From: Deltaproteobacteria bacterium
GTDB lineage: Bacteria > Desulfobacterota > Desulfuromonadia > Desulfuromonadales > JAAYDE01
Direction of reading: 5' to 3'
Assembly: GCA_016934985.1 (NCBI GenBank)
Contig: JAFGRU010000065.1
Location: 36,064-100,063, forward strand
DNA length: 64,000 nt
In this document: one piece after another, positions 12,477 through 21,558 of the stretch
Position numbering within the stretch: the first letter of the stretch is position 1
Layout of the letters: every line of letters begins with the position of its first letter
Made by a program: the position numbers and the translations under genes
Notes under the pieces: generated by a model
The model's input: the letters and a program-made list of their open reading frames with translations, nothing else
Told to the model about the DNA's origin: nothing
Databases searched by the model: none

Positions 12477-13862
12477 TTAAAGAGTCATGGATTTTTTAAT
12501 ATTTTCCAGGGTTGAACGAAGTCGAAAGTCGTCTTCCAGGGCTTTTTCAATCTTTTTTATGGCGTGAATTATAGTTGAGTGGTCCTTACCTCCGAATTTT
12601 TCACCAATTTCGGGGTAGGAACAGGAAGTCATCTGGCGGGCGAGATACATGGCAATTTGGCGAGGAATTACCAGAGCTTTAAGGCGTTTAGATGATTTAA
12701 GCTCCGTTAGTTTGATATTAAAATGGGAAGCAACCACCTTTTGGATTTGTTCAACGGAAATTTCGCGGTTCTTTTCAACAAGAATATCCTTAAGGATTTC
12801 CTTGGCCATGGAAAGAGAAACCGAAGTTGCCGTCAGTTTAGCGTAAGCACCGATTCGGTTGAGAAGACCTTCCAATTCACGGACATTGCTGGTAATGGAA
12901 TTGGCAATAAAAAAAGCCACATCTTCAGGAAGTTTGATGCCGATCTGTTCGGCCTTCAGATTGAGGATGGCCTGTTTCGTTTCCACATCCGGGGCCTGGA
13001 TATCAGCGATTAATCCCCACTCAAAGCGGGAACGGAGACGTTCTTCCAAGCCGGGAATATCTTTTGGAAATTTGTCCGATGTAACGACAATTTGTTTTTG
13101 TGACTCGTAGAGTGCATTGAAAGTATGGAAAAACTCCTCCTGGGTTCTTTCTTTGCCGGCAATAAATTGGACATCGTCAATTAACAGGACGTCAACCGAT
13201 CTGAATTTTTTGCGGAAATCGTCCATTTTTGCGTAGCGCAGGGAATTGATCAGTTCATTCATGAATTTTTCCGAGGTATAGTAACTTACCTGCATATGAG
13301 GTTTGTTCTTGGAAACAAAATTTCCTATGGCACTGATCAGATGAGTTTTCCCTAGGCCGACACCGCCGTAAATAAAGAGTGGGTTGTAGGTGGTTGCCGG
13401 GTTGTTGGCTACAGCCATGGCAGCGGCATAGGCAAACTGGTTGGATGATCCGGCAACAAATTCTTGAAAGCTGTATTTCGGATTAAGATTAAAATTACTG
13501 GTATTGTTTTTTTCCGTTTCAATGTTAACTTGGGAGGAGAGGTTGGCATCGTCTCTCAAGAATGAATTATCCTCCGACACCCTGGTTTTTTCCATATCCG
13601 GTTCAGGGCCTTCTGCATCTTGGGAGACTCCGACTTTAAGCTTAATTTTTATTGGGACTGCCAAAAGTTCGGAAAGAGTGTTTTCCAGAAGATCGAAGTA
13701 ATTTTCCTGGATCCATTCGAGAACAAAACGGTTGGGAACTTCCAATGTTATTTTATCAGGGGTTAAATCTATTGGACGGATTGATTTAATCCAGGTGGAA
13801 AAAAACGGAGACTCAATAACCTGCTCAAGTTGAGCAATGGCTTGCTTCCAAATTTGATTCAT
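12477..13862 (-). CDS. dnaA: Chromosomal replication initiator DnaA
   Basis: 461 aa AAA+ initiator. Domain I (about residues 1-80) carries MNQIWKQAIAQLEQVIESPFFSTWI. A short acidic linker follows. The AAA+ domain has Walker A GGVGLGKTHL near residue 168 and Walker B LLIDDVQF. Domain IV has the DNA-binding signature SCSYPEIGEKFGGKDHSTIIHAIKKIE. It starts at ATG 13862 with DnaA boxes 50-80 bases upstream, which implies autoregulation. It is transcribed away from rpmH, the usual origin arrangement. Confidence 0.98.
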   Translation of the reverse strand: MNQIWKQAIAQLEQVIESPFFSTWIKSIRPIDLTPDKITLEVPNRFVLEWIQENYFDLLENTLSELLAVPIKIKLKVGVSQDAEGPEPDMEKTRVSEDNSFLRDDANLSSQVNIETEKNNTSNFNLNPKYSFQEFVAGSSNQFAYAAAMAVANNPATTYNPLFIYGGVGLGKTHLISAIGNFVSKNKPHMQVSYYTSEKFMNELINSLRYAKMDDFRKKFRSVDVLLIDDVQFIAGKERTQEEFFHTFNALYESQKQIVVTSDKFPKDIPGLEERLRSRFEWGLIADIQAPDVETKQAILNLKAEQIGIKLPEDVAFFIANSITSNVRELEGLLNRIGAYAKLTATSVSLSMAKEILKDILVEKNREISVEQIQKVVASHFNIKLTELKSSKRLKALVIPRQIAMYLARQMTSCSYPEIGEKFGGKDHSTIIHAIKKIEKALEDDFRLRSTLENIKKSMTL

Positions 13863-13911
13863 AGAAAAAGTGTAATTCTAACTTGACGGGAAACAATGAA
13901 GAAAGACGATT

Positions 13912-14004
13912 TTATCCACAAAACTATCCACAGCTGTGGATAAAATACTTTCTTTGACATTGTAGTTGGATTGGCTACTATCTGACGCACTTCGTGGTGG
14001 ATAA
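13912..14004. promoter_or_regulatory. oriC: DnaA-box cluster between dnaA and rpmH (oriC)
   Basis: TTATCCACA at 13912-13920 and TGTGGATAA at 13935-13943 are perfect consensus boxes in opposite orientations. CTATCCACA at 13924-13932 is one base off, and GGTGGATAA at 13996-14004 is also one base off. The middle pair forms the palindrome TATCCACAGCTGTGGATA. The position in the dnaA-rpmH spacer is the classical place of a bacterial origin and of dnaA promoter control. Confidence 0.8.
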
Positions 14005-14097
14005 GAAGCTATCAAAGCTTTCATTTCTTTGCAAGATTTTTTTCCTTGAATGCTGGTTCGAAATTCACAGGGCAATGGGGGGAAATTTTTTTCATTC

Positions 14098-14128
14098 TTG
14101 ACAAGGAAAGAAAAATATGGTTGATAAT
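14098..14128 (+). promoter_or_regulatory. Probable promoter of the rpmH operon
   Basis: A perfect -35 TTGACA (14098-14103) and a -10 GATAAT (14123-14128) are separated by 19 bases, about 70 bases upstream of the rpmH start. The spacing is slightly long for sigma-70. Confidence 0.6.
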
Positions 14129-14197
14129 GCGTTTTCTAGAAATTCCTTTAAAAAGAGAGCAATTTAGCCTTATTTTTGATTGTGGAGTAGACCTGTT

Positions 14198-14347
14198 ATG
14201 AAAAGAACTTACCAACCCAGCAGAATAAAAAGAAAAAGAACCCATGGGTTTAGGAAAAGAATGCTTACCTTCAACGGCCGCAACGTGCTTAAAAGGAGAC
14301 GTCAGAGGGGGAGAAAAAGCCTTGTAGTTAGCATTCCTAAAAAGTAA
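14198..14347 (+). CDS. rpmH: Ribosomal protein bL34
   Basis: 49 aa, highly basic, begins [22 protein letters not shown] and continues with the [15 protein letters not shown] core. It is five residues longer than the usual 44-46 because of the tail VVSIPKK. It is the first gene rightward from the origin and is followed by rnpA and yidD as in most bacteria. The start ATG at 14198 is preceded by TGTGGAGTAGACCTGTT. Confidence 0.97.
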   Translation: MKRTYQPSRIKRKRTHGFRKRMLTFNGRNVLKRRRQRGRKSLVVSIPKK

Positions 14348-14375
14348 ATTATTTTTTCAGGAAAAAGGTCGGCAT

Positions 14376-14756
14376 ATCTCACAGAAAAAAACTTTTCCGG
14401 TCCAATATAGGGTCAGGCACAGTTGGGAATATCGGAAAATTCAGCAAACTGGCCGTAAAATAAGACTTAAAAACTTTACCGTTCTCTACCAAACCCGGGT
14501 GGAAGGGCCCGTTCGCCTGGGTTTGATCGTCAGTCGGAAGGTCGGCGGAGCTGTTCAGCGTAACCGAGTAAAACGTTTGGTTCGAGAGTTTTTTAGACTT
14601 AACCTTGAGCGGTTACCGGAGAAGCGGGATTTTGTCGTCATCGCTAAAAAAGGAACCCATCAATTAAGCTATTTCTCTGTCGCGGGCGAATTGGCCAGCC
14701 TTTTCAGTATTAGAAACACGCATCCTGAAGGCGGAAAATGTTTGCAAAACAAATAA
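14376..14756 (+). CDS. rnpA: Ribonuclease P protein component, apparent ATC start
   Basis: Protein subunit of RNase P, which trims tRNA 5' leaders. The conserved core [30 protein letters not shown] is clear. Homology extends upstream through [20 protein letters not shown] and NFTVLYQ, which form the normal first 45 residues. In that frame there is no ATG, GTG, TTG or CTG between the stop at 14325-14327 and a GTG at 14499. Starting at that GTG would remove about 40 residues of the RNA-binding fold. The ATC at 14376 lies seven bases after AAAAAGG and gives 126 aa, the usual length. A rare ATC start is therefore proposed; a sequence error or frameshift is the alternative. The 3' end overlaps yidD by 19 bases. 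Confidence 0.85.
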   Translation: MSQKKTFPVQYRVRHSWEYRKIQQTGRKIRLKNFTVLYQTRVEGPVRLGLIVSRKVGGAVQRNRVKRLVREFFRLNLERLPEKRDFVVIAKKGTHQLSYFSVAGELASLFSIRNTHPEGGKCLQNK

Positions 14757-14950
14757 TACGCCTCGTGATTTTTTATCAGAAGTATATTTCTCCCTTCAAG
14801 GCTCCTACCTGTCGTTTTTATCCTTCTTGTTCTCAGTATGCCTGTGATGCTGTTAAAAAGTATGGGGCTTTAAAAGGTCTCTGGTTAGCGACCAAGAGGC
14901 TTTGTCGTTGTCATCCCTTTCATCCCGGAGGGTATGATCCTGTTAACTGA
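14738..14950 (+). CDS. yidD: Membrane protein insertion efficiency factor YidD
   Basis: 70 aa peripheral inner-membrane protein that assists YidC. Diagnostic motifs are [25 protein letters not shown] and [14 protein letters not shown], with the conserved cysteines. It overlaps rnpA by 19 bases and lies 41 bases before yidC. Confidence 0.96.
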   Translation: MFAKQIIRLVIFYQKYISPFKAPTCRFYPSCSQYACDAVKKYGALKGLWLATKRLCRCHPFHPGGYDPVN

Positions 14951-14991
14951 TTTAAGGGGAACTCGCTCCTTTCGGACCGGAGTTGCAATTT

Positions 14992-16653
14992 ATGGAAAAC
15001 AAGAATATTAGTCTAGCTTTTACTTTGGTGTTTGGAATTTATCTCGCCTACATCATGTTTTTTTCTCCAACGCCTCCCCCAAAATCTGAACAGGTTGTGA
15101 CCCCTCCAGTTGCGACACAAACCCAGGATCAAGAAAAAGATTCAATGGCGCAACTACCTGTTGAGGTGGTTGAAAAACCAGTAGTTGAAAAAATAATACC
15201 AACCGAGTATCAAAATATTACTACGCGCGATATTACCGTTGAAAACCCTTTTTTTAAAGCGGTTCTCAGTAATCATGGCGCTAAAATAAAACAATTTGAG
15301 TTAAAAAAATTCCCTGCCACTCAGGCTGCTGATTCCCCTAACATTTTTCTAGTTGATACCGAAAACCAAAAAATGGCCACCCTGGGCATATCCGGAAGTG
15401 AGGGAATTTTATTTTCTTCCGAAGCCATGTATAAGGTCGCAGATTCCGATGGGAGAATTGAAATTGGACCCGGGGGTTCAAAAAAGGTTGTTTTCTCAAC
15501 CGTTCAGGGAGATTTATTGATCAATAAAACCTACACCTTTTATGGTGATGGTTATAAGTTTGATCTTGACCTGGAAATCAGCAACCTCGGGGCAACTCCT
15601 TTAAGCGGTAGTGTACAAGCCTTTTTAAAAGAACCTTGGCAGAGTGAAAAAGAAGAAGGAGGAGGAGGGTTCCTTACTGGTAGTTTTTCTTTTGTCGGCG
15701 CTGCCACTTATGTCGATGAAGACCTTAAAACAGATAGTGTCAAGGACCTCGGCAAGGCAAGTGTCGCATATGAAGGAAACATCAAATGGACCTCCTTCGA
15801 GGATAAATATTTCATTAAGGCCTTGGTGCCGGCCAGCGATTCCGGAGAAAAAAAGGTTTTTCTGGAGAAGGGGGAAAATTACGTTCAGAATCGACTTGAG
15901 GTCCGTAATCAAACAGTTAATCCCGGGAAAATGATTCAGTTAAAACTCCTTGGATATTTTGGACCCAGGGACACGGACAACCTTAAGTTGGTAGGATTCA
16001 AACTTGAAGAAGCGGTTGATTTCGGCTTTTTCCACATTATTGCCAAGCCCCTGTTGGAAGTTTTAAAGTTTTTTAATTCTTTTGTGGGGAATTATGGTGT
16101 GTCAATCATTATCCTTACGGTTCTGATCAAAATTCTTTTCTGGCCTTTGACTCAGAAGAGTTACACTTCCATGAAGGCCATGCAGAAGGTTCAACCGGAA
16201 ATGGCCAAAATTCGGGTTAAGTACAAACACGATAAAGCCCGCTTAAATAAAGAGGTTATGGACCTTTATAAGAAATATAAGGTTAACCCCTTGGGTGGAT
16301 GCCTTCCGATGGTGATACAGATTCCCGTCTTTTTTGCCCTTTATAAGGTTTTATTGGAGGATATCGGGCTTCGGCACGCACCTTTTATGTTTTGGATTCA
16401 GGATCTTTCCGCCAAGGATCCATATTATATAACGCCGGTGGTTATGGGTGTCACAATGTTTGTGCAGCAAAAGTTGACCCCCACCACGATGGATTCGGCC
16501 CAGGCAAAAATTCTCCAATATATGCCTCTTATTTTCACCTTTATGTTTTTAAGCTTTCCTTCGGGGCTGGTAATTTACTGGCTGGTCAACAACCTCCTAA
16601 CCATTTTGCAGCAGTATCTGGTTAACCGCAAAGCAAAGGCTGCCGAAGCCTGA
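14992..16653 (+). CDS. yidC: Membrane protein insertase YidC
   Basis: 553 aa Oxa1-family insertase for inner-membrane proteins. An N-terminal anchor helix (ISLAFTLVFGIYLAYIMFF) is followed by a proline-rich linker and the large periplasmic domain (about residues 70-340) of Gram-negative YidC. The C-terminal five-helix core includes LKFFNSFVGNYGVSIIILTVLIKILFWPLTQKSY and NPLGGCLPMVIQIPVFFALY. The ATG at 14992 follows CCGGAG by nine bases and is preferred to a TTG at 14983. Confidence 0.97.
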   Translation: MENKNISLAFTLVFGIYLAYIMFFSPTPPPKSEQVVTPPVATQTQDQEKDSMAQLPVEVVEKPVVEKIIPTEYQNITTRDITVENPFFKAVLSNHGAKIKQFELKKFPATQAADSPNIFLVDTENQKMATLGISGSEGILFSSEAMYKVADSDGRIEIGPGGSKKVVFSTVQGDLLINKTYTFYGDGYKFDLDLEISNLGATPLSGSVQAFLKEPWQSEKEEGGGGFLTGSFSFVGAATYVDEDLKTDSVKDLGKASVAYEGNIKWTSFEDKYFIKALVPASDSGEKKVFLEKGENYVQNRLEVRNQTVNPGKMIQLKLLGYFGPRDTDNLKLVGFKLEEAVDFGFFHIIAKPLLEVLKFFNSFVGNYGVSIIILTVLIKILFWPLTQKSYTSMKAMQKVQPEMAKIRVKYKHDKARLNKEVMDLYKKYKVNPLGGCLPMVIQIPVFFALYKVLLEDIGLRHAPFMFWIQDLSAKDPYYITPVVMGVTMFVQQKLTPTTMDSAQAKILQYMPLIFTFMFLSFPSGLVIYWLVNNLLTILQQYLVNRKAKAAEA

Positions 16654-16711
16654 AAATAGCGATGATTAATTATTACTGCTGCCAAATTCCGCAAAATAGT
16701 TTAATTGCAGC

Positions 16712-18079
16712 GTGAACCGAGACGATACCATAACTGCTCCGGCCACCCCACATGGTGAAGGGGGTATAGCCATTATCCGGGTTTCAGGTTCTCAGGCTGA
16801 AAACCTGATGAAGTTGTTCTTCCGGCCTTCCTCCAAATACTCTGAGATTTATTCCCATTATTTTTATCATGGCCTTTTCCTCAATGAGGAGTCGGAACCC
16901 CTTGATGAGGTCATGGCCGTGCTGATGAGAAAACCGCGCTCCTATACAAGGGAGGATGTCCTTGAAATTCATTGTCATGGAGGCTACCTTTCCATGCAGA
17001 GAATTTTGGAAACCTTTCTTAAAGGGGGTGCCCGTTTGGCCGAGCCTGGTGAATTTACATTGCGGGCCTTTTTAAACGGGCGTATTGATCTCACTGAGGC
17101 TGAAGGGGTAATTGACATCATCAGTGCGCGCTCGGACCGGGCCGCGCGTAACGCCTTCCGCCATCTCCGTGGGGATCTTTTCAAACTTCTTGGGAATATT
17201 CGAAGTCAGCTGGTTGATCTTCTGGTTTTGCTTGAAGCCTATATTGACTTTCCCGAGGAGGAAGTTGCCATTCCTCATTTTCATGATTTTTCCCATGGGG
17301 CCCTATCAGCCGAAAAGGCCATTAATGAATTGTTAGGCTCGTTTAATGTTGGCAAAATACTTAAGGATGGGCTTGTTGTTCTTCTTTTAGGAAAGCCTAA
17401 TGTTGGGAAAAGCTCCCTTCTCAACCGGTTGCTTGGGGAGGAGCGTGCCATCGTAACGGAAATTCCCGGGACTACTCGGGATACTATAGAGGAATATCTG
17501 TCTCTGGGAGGGTTTCCCATAAAATTGATTGACACGGCAGGTGTTCGTGATTCAGACGACCCCATAGAAGTGGAAGGTGTGGAAAGGGCCAAGGGGAAAA
17601 TTACCTCGGCTGACGTTGTTCTTCTTTTGGTGGACGGAAGCCAGGGTTTGACACCTGAGGACTATACTGCGCTTGAATTTAGCCACGGGACTCGACGTAT
17701 TCTTGTCATCAATAAACAAGACCTTGGGGCGGTGGCTCTCCCTGGTGATTTACTTCAATTACCCCATGTCAATGTGTCAGCAAGAACCGGGCAGGGTTTT
17801 GAAAAATTGCAAGATTTGATTATAGAGCAAGTCGCTCCCGCCCAAGGTCCAGATATTGGCGAATCCGTTATTCTTTCTTCTCTTCGGCAAAAAGAGGCTC
17901 TCGGCCAGTCTCTTGAAAGCCTCGGTCGTTTTAAAGCTGGTCTTAAAGAAAGGTTACCTCTCGAATGCCTTGCCACCGATTTAAGAGATGCTATTCAGTC
18001 TCTCGGGGAGGTAACCGGCGAGACCCTTTCCGAAGAAGTCCTTGGCAGGATATTTTCCCGATTCTGTATTGGAAAATAA
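16712..18079 (+). CDS. mnmE: tRNA modification GTPase MnmE
   Basis: 455 aa. With MnmG it installs the carboxymethylaminomethyl or aminomethyl group on U34 of certain tRNAs. The N-terminal formyl-THF-binding domain starts DTITAPATPHGEGGIAIIRVSG. The G domain has GKPNVGKSSL, DTAG and NKQD, and the C terminus is the essential FCIGK motif. It starts at GTG 16712. The stop is only five bases upstream of the parS palindrome, and mnmG follows in the same direction. Confidence 0.97.
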   Translation: MNRDDTITAPATPHGEGGIAIIRVSGSQAENLMKLFFRPSSKYSEIYSHYFYHGLFLNEESEPLDEVMAVLMRKPRSYTREDVLEIHCHGGYLSMQRILETFLKGGARLAEPGEFTLRAFLNGRIDLTEAEGVIDIISARSDRAARNAFRHLRGDLFKLLGNIRSQLVDLLVLLEAYIDFPEEEVAIPHFHDFSHGALSAEKAINELLGSFNVGKILKDGLVVLLLGKPNVGKSSLLNRLLGEERAIVTEIPGTTRDTIEEYLSLGGFPIKLIDTAGVRDSDDPIEVEGVERAKGKITSADVVLLLVDGSQGLTPEDYTALEFSHGTRRILVINKQDLGAVALPGDLLQLPHVNVSARTGQGFEKLQDLIIEQVAPAQGPDIGESVILSSLRQKEALGQSLESLGRFKAGLKERLPLECLATDLRDAIQSLGEVTGETLSEEVLGRIFSRFCIGK

Positions 18080-18083
18080 ACAA

Positions 18084-18099
18084 TGTTTCACGTGAAACA
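18084..18099. promoter_or_regulatory. parS: parS centromere site
   Basis: TGTTTCACGTGAAACA is a perfect match to the ParB target, and the palindrome extends three more bases on each side (18081-18102). It sits in the mnmE-mnmG gap, about 2.7 kb from parA and about 4 kb from the origin boxes. ParB is known to load and spread from such sites and to bind CTP there. Confidence 0.93.
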
Positions 18100-18135
18100 T
18101 TGTGTTTAATTGTTTTTTTAAGAATGTGCGCATAA

Positions 18136-20007
18136 ATGTTGACCACAAAAATTACCTATCAAAAAAAATATAAAGTAATTGTTGTTGGGGCAGGTCATGC
18201 TGGGTGTGAGGCGGCACTTGCCACGGCAAGAATGGGTTTGGATACTCTCCTCTTGACCATGAACCTCGACACCATAGCCCAGATGTCATGCAATCCGGCA
18301 ATTGGGGGGTTGGCTAAGGGACAGTTGGTTAAGGAAATAGATGCCCTGGGCGGAGAAATGGCATTAAATACCGATGCCACGGGGTTGCAGTTCAGGATTT
18401 TAAATACCAAGAAAGGTCCGGCGGTTCGAGCTTCACGCGCTCAGGCAGACAGGAGTTTGTATCACCAAAGAATGAAGGGGGTTTTGGAACAACAGCCTCT
18501 TCTGGATATTAAACAGGGGGCGGTAGAGCGTTTGGCCTTGGTGGGACAGCGGGTTGCAGGGGTTGAAACACGAGAGGGTGTTGTTTTTTTAGGTGAGAAG
18601 GTGGTTTTGACTTCGGGAACATTTTTGCGGGGCTTGATTCACGTCGGGATGAATAATTTCCCGGGTGGGCGCGCGGGGGAACCTGCGGCAATGGGTCTTT
18701 CGGGCCAGTTAAAGAATTTAGGTTTTGAGGTGGGGCGCTTAAAAACCGGCACGCCACCACGTTTAGATGGTAAAACAATTAATTATTCAAACCTTCAGCC
18801 CCAGTATGGTGATGACCCGCCCAGGCCATTTTCGTTTTTAAACCAAACAATAGATGGCAGACAACTCCCCTGTTTTATAACCTACACCAACCGTCAAACC
18901 CATGAGTTGATTACCGGGGGTTTGGACCGTTCACCCCTCTATAGTGGGGTGATTGAAGGGGTTGGCCCGCGCTATTGCCCTTCGATAGAGGATAAAATAG
19001 TCAGGTTTCCGGAAAAGGACCAGCATCAAATTTTTCTGGAGCCGGAAGGATGGAATACGACGGAGGTATACCCTAATGGTTTGCCAACCTCATTGCCCGT
19101 GGATGTCCAAGTAGCTTTTTTAAGGACGATCCAAGGTTTGGAGCGTGTAGAGGTGGTCCGTTTTGGTTATGCCATTGAATACGATTATGTGGACCCAGTT
19201 CAATTAAAACCGAGTCTTGAGACTAAATTAATAGAGGGACTTTATCACGCGGGGCAGATTAACGGAACGTCGGGTTACGAAGAAGCCGCTGCCCAGGGAC
19301 TTTTGGCTGGCATTAATGCAGGGTTGGCGTGTAGAGAGTGTGCCCCTCTTGTCCTTGGTCGAGATCAGGCCTATATTGGGGTGCTGATAGATGATTTGGT
19401 CAACCTTGGAACCAACGAGCCGTACCGGATGTTTACTTCACGGGCGGAATATCGTTTGTTATTGCGAGAAGACAACGCGGATCAGAGATTAACGGAAATA
19501 GGGCGTAAGGTTGGATTGGTTGCGGAGGACCGTTGGCGTCTATATGTAGAAAAAGTAGCTGATCTGAATGCCGCCGAAGAAAAATTGAAAAATATCAGAG
19601 TAGGGCCTGCCGATAAGGAAATTCTCGCAAGGTTGAAAATAGAAGACCTGCAGAACGGATTGAGTGGTAAGGAATTGTTGAAGCGGCCTGGCATCGATAT
19701 GACGGATTTAAAGGTCTCCGCTGTTGAGTTAAAAGCTTTTTCCGAAGAGGTTTTGGAGCAACTCGAGATTGCTGTGAAGTATGAAGGCTACATAAAAAGG
19801 CAAATTGAACAAGTTGAGAGGTTCCGAAAAACCGAGAATGTTGCTATTCCGGAAAATATAAATTATGATGCCATCTCGGGTTTGACTGCCGAGGTTCGCG
19901 AGAAGTTGAATAAGGTTCGACCCCTGACATTGGGGCAGGCATCGAGAATCCGGGGGATGACTCCGGCCGCAATGGCTATCCTGTCCGTGGCGATTCGTCG
20001 AGTTTGA
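18136..20007 (+). CDS. mnmG: tRNA uridine-5-carboxymethylaminomethyl modification enzyme MnmG
   Basis: 623 aa FAD-dependent partner of MnmE. The dinucleotide-binding motif VVGAGHAGCEAALATARMG is near residue 17. Family blocks CNPAIGGLAKGQLVKEIDALGG, RLKTGTPPRLDG and TSRAEYRLLLREDNADQRL are present, as is the C-terminal helical domain with IRGMTPAAMAIL that contacts MnmE. It starts at ATG 18136 just after the parS site and is followed directly by rsmG. Confidence 0.98.
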   Translation: MLTTKITYQKKYKVIVVGAGHAGCEAALATARMGLDTLLLTMNLDTIAQMSCNPAIGGLAKGQLVKEIDALGGEMALNTDATGLQFRILNTKKGPAVRASRAQADRSLYHQRMKGVLEQQPLLDIKQGAVERLALVGQRVAGVETREGVVFLGEKVVLTSGTFLRGLIHVGMNNFPGGRAGEPAAMGLSGQLKNLGFEVGRLKTGTPPRLDGKTINYSNLQPQYGDDPPRPFSFLNQTIDGRQLPCFITYTNRQTHELITGGLDRSPLYSGVIEGVGPRYCPSIEDKIVRFPEKDQHQIFLEPEGWNTTEVYPNGLPTSLPVDVQVAFLRTIQGLERVEVVRFGYAIEYDYVDPVQLKPSLETKLIEGLYHAGQINGTSGYEEAAAQGLLAGINAGLACRECAPLVLGRDQAYIGVLIDDLVNLGTNEPYRMFTSRAEYRLLLREDNADQRLTEIGRKVGLVAEDRWRLYVEKVADLNAAEEKLKNIRVGPADKEILARLKIEDLQNGLSGKELLKRPGIDMTDLKVSAVELKAFSEEVLEQLEIAVKYEGYIKRQIEQVERFRKTENVAIPENINYDAISGLTAEVREKLNKVRPLTLGQASRIRGMTPAAMAILSVAIRRV

Positions 20008-20008
20008 G

Positions 20009-20662
20009 GTGATAAATAAGCAGAATAATCTTCGTGTTCTTTTGTTGAAGATGAATATTAAAGCATCTTCAACTGACATCGAAAAATATTTGATTCTCCT
20101 TGCTGAGTTGTTTTTATGGAATAAAAAGTTCAACCTGACGGCAATTATAGATCCAGAGGAGGCTCTGGAAAAACATATTGTCGACTCTTTGACCTTATGT
20201 TCCTTGCTTCAAAATACGCAATATCTTCTTGATATCGGTTCCGGGGCCGGATTTCCAGCTATTCCTGTGAAAATCGCCTGCCCGCAAATCAAAATATATT
20301 CCGTAGAGGCCTCCAGAAAAAAGGTGTATTTTCAACGCCATATTGCCCGTAAGCTGGGCCTGAAGGGGTTGAAAATTATTCATTGTCGGGCAGAGGAATT
20401 AAAAGAAAAATGTTTTGAATTACCGCCTTTTGATGTCGTTGCTTCAAGAGCTCTGACGTTTCTTCCTGAGTTTCTGAATCTGGCCCGTCCGTATTTGTCA
20501 ACATCGGGCCGGGTCATCGCTATGAAAGGCCCCGGTTGCAATGAGGAGCTCAATGCGGCTGTTGCAAGAGGTGAATGGATAAAGAAAGATCAAAGGACAT
20601 TTTCTTTGCCGTCATCCGGATCAATACGAGAGTTATTAGTTTTTGAGCCAAAATTGAAATAA
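20009..20662 (+). CDS. rsmG: 16S rRNA (guanine527-N7) methyltransferase
   Basis: 217 aa SAM-dependent enzyme acting on the 530 loop of 16S rRNA. The SAM-binding motif LLDIGSGAGFPAIPVKI lies near residue 70. The family blocks NLTAIIDPEEALEKHIVDSL and VVASRALTFLPEFLNLARPYL are present. The start is taken as GTG at 20009, one base after the mnmG stop. ATG at 20051 is an alternative that would shorten the N terminus by 14 residues. Confidence 0.94.
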   Translation: MINKQNNLRVLLLKMNIKASSTDIEKYLILLAELFLWNKKFNLTAIIDPEEALEKHIVDSLTLCSLLQNTQYLLDIGSGAGFPAIPVKIACPQIKIYSVEASRKKVYFQRHIARKLGLKGLKIIHCRAEELKEKCFELPPFDVVASRALTFLPEFLNLARPYLSTSGRVIAMKGPGCNEELNAAVARGEWIKKDQRTFSLPSSGSIRELLVFEPKLK

Positions 20663-20791
20663 GTATTTGGCAGAAATTTTGATTTGGGGATATGTTATTG
20701 GCTCTTGGATTCGTTTTTAAATACTTTGAGGGTACTGCAAATCAACCTGGGGTTGACCGGGAGTTGCTAGTCTCTGTTCAGGAGAATTTTG

Positions 20792-21556
20792 ATGGCACGG
20801 ATAATGGCAATAGCCAACCAAAAAGGCGGAGTAGGTAAGACCACGACGGCGGTCAACCTGGCCGCCTCTCTCGCAGCCGCGGAAAAGTCTACCCTCTTAG
20901 TCGATTTAGACCCCCAGGCAAATGCGGGGAGCGGTGTTGGCGTTGATAAAAGATCTTTAAAAACAAGTATTTACGACGTTTTGGTGGGTACATCAAAGGT
21001 CACGGAGATTTTATTAAAGACGGAACTAAATTGCCTCGACGTATTTCCATCCAACCATGATCTGATTGGTGCGGAAATCGAACTTGTCCCGGTCAAAGCA
21101 CGGGAAAAAGTCCTGAAAGGGGTTCTTCAGGAGGTTCGAGACGATTACCAGTTTATTCTCATAGATTGTCCCCCATCTTTAGGCCTGTTGACCTTGAATG
21201 CCCTTTCCGCCGCCGATGAAGTTTTGATTCCTGTCCAATGTGAATATTACGCCATGGAAGGCCTGAGCAGCCTGATAAAAACCATCCAGGTGATTCAGCG
21301 CGGATACAATCCAAGGCTGACCATCGGCGGCATTGTTTTGACCATGTTTGACAAAAGAAATAACCTGTCTCACCAGGTGAGTCAGGATCTGCGCAATCAT
21401 TTTCCTCAAAAGGTTTTTAAAACGGTCATTCCCCGCAACGTTAAACTTTCAGAGGCTCCCAGCCATGGTCTGCCGGCATTGCTTTATGATGTTTCATCGC
21501 GTGGGGCCAAGGCTTATCTTGATCTGGCCGGGGAAATTATGAACGGGAGTCATTAA
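20792..21556 (+). CDS. parA: Chromosome-partitioning ATPase ParA (Soj)
   Basis: 254 aa. The deviant Walker A KGGVGKTTTAVNLAA follows a short N terminus, and DPQAN and IDCPPSLG (Walker B) follow. The lack of an N-terminal HTH domain marks it as a chromosomal Soj/ParA that drives ParB-parS segregation. It starts at ATG 20792, seven bases after GGAG; a TTG just before it is rejected. parB begins two bases after its stop. Confidence 0.97.
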   Translation: MARIMAIANQKGGVGKTTTAVNLAASLAAAEKSTLLVDLDPQANAGSGVGVDKRSLKTSIYDVLVGTSKVTEILLKTELNCLDVFPSNHDLIGAEIELVPVKAREKVLKGVLQEVRDDYQFILIDCPPSLGLLTLNALSAADEVLIPVQCEYYAMEGLSSLIKTIQVIQRGYNPRLTIGGIVLTMFDKRNNLSHQVSQDLRNHFPQKVFKTVIPRNVKLSEAPSHGLPALLYDVSSRGAKAYLDLAGEIMNGSH

Positions 21557-21558
21557 GT

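Noticed and set aside
14499..14756. rnpA starting at GTG 14499 (85 aa)
   Set aside because: Would lose about 40 conserved N-terminal residues that are encoded in frame just upstream.
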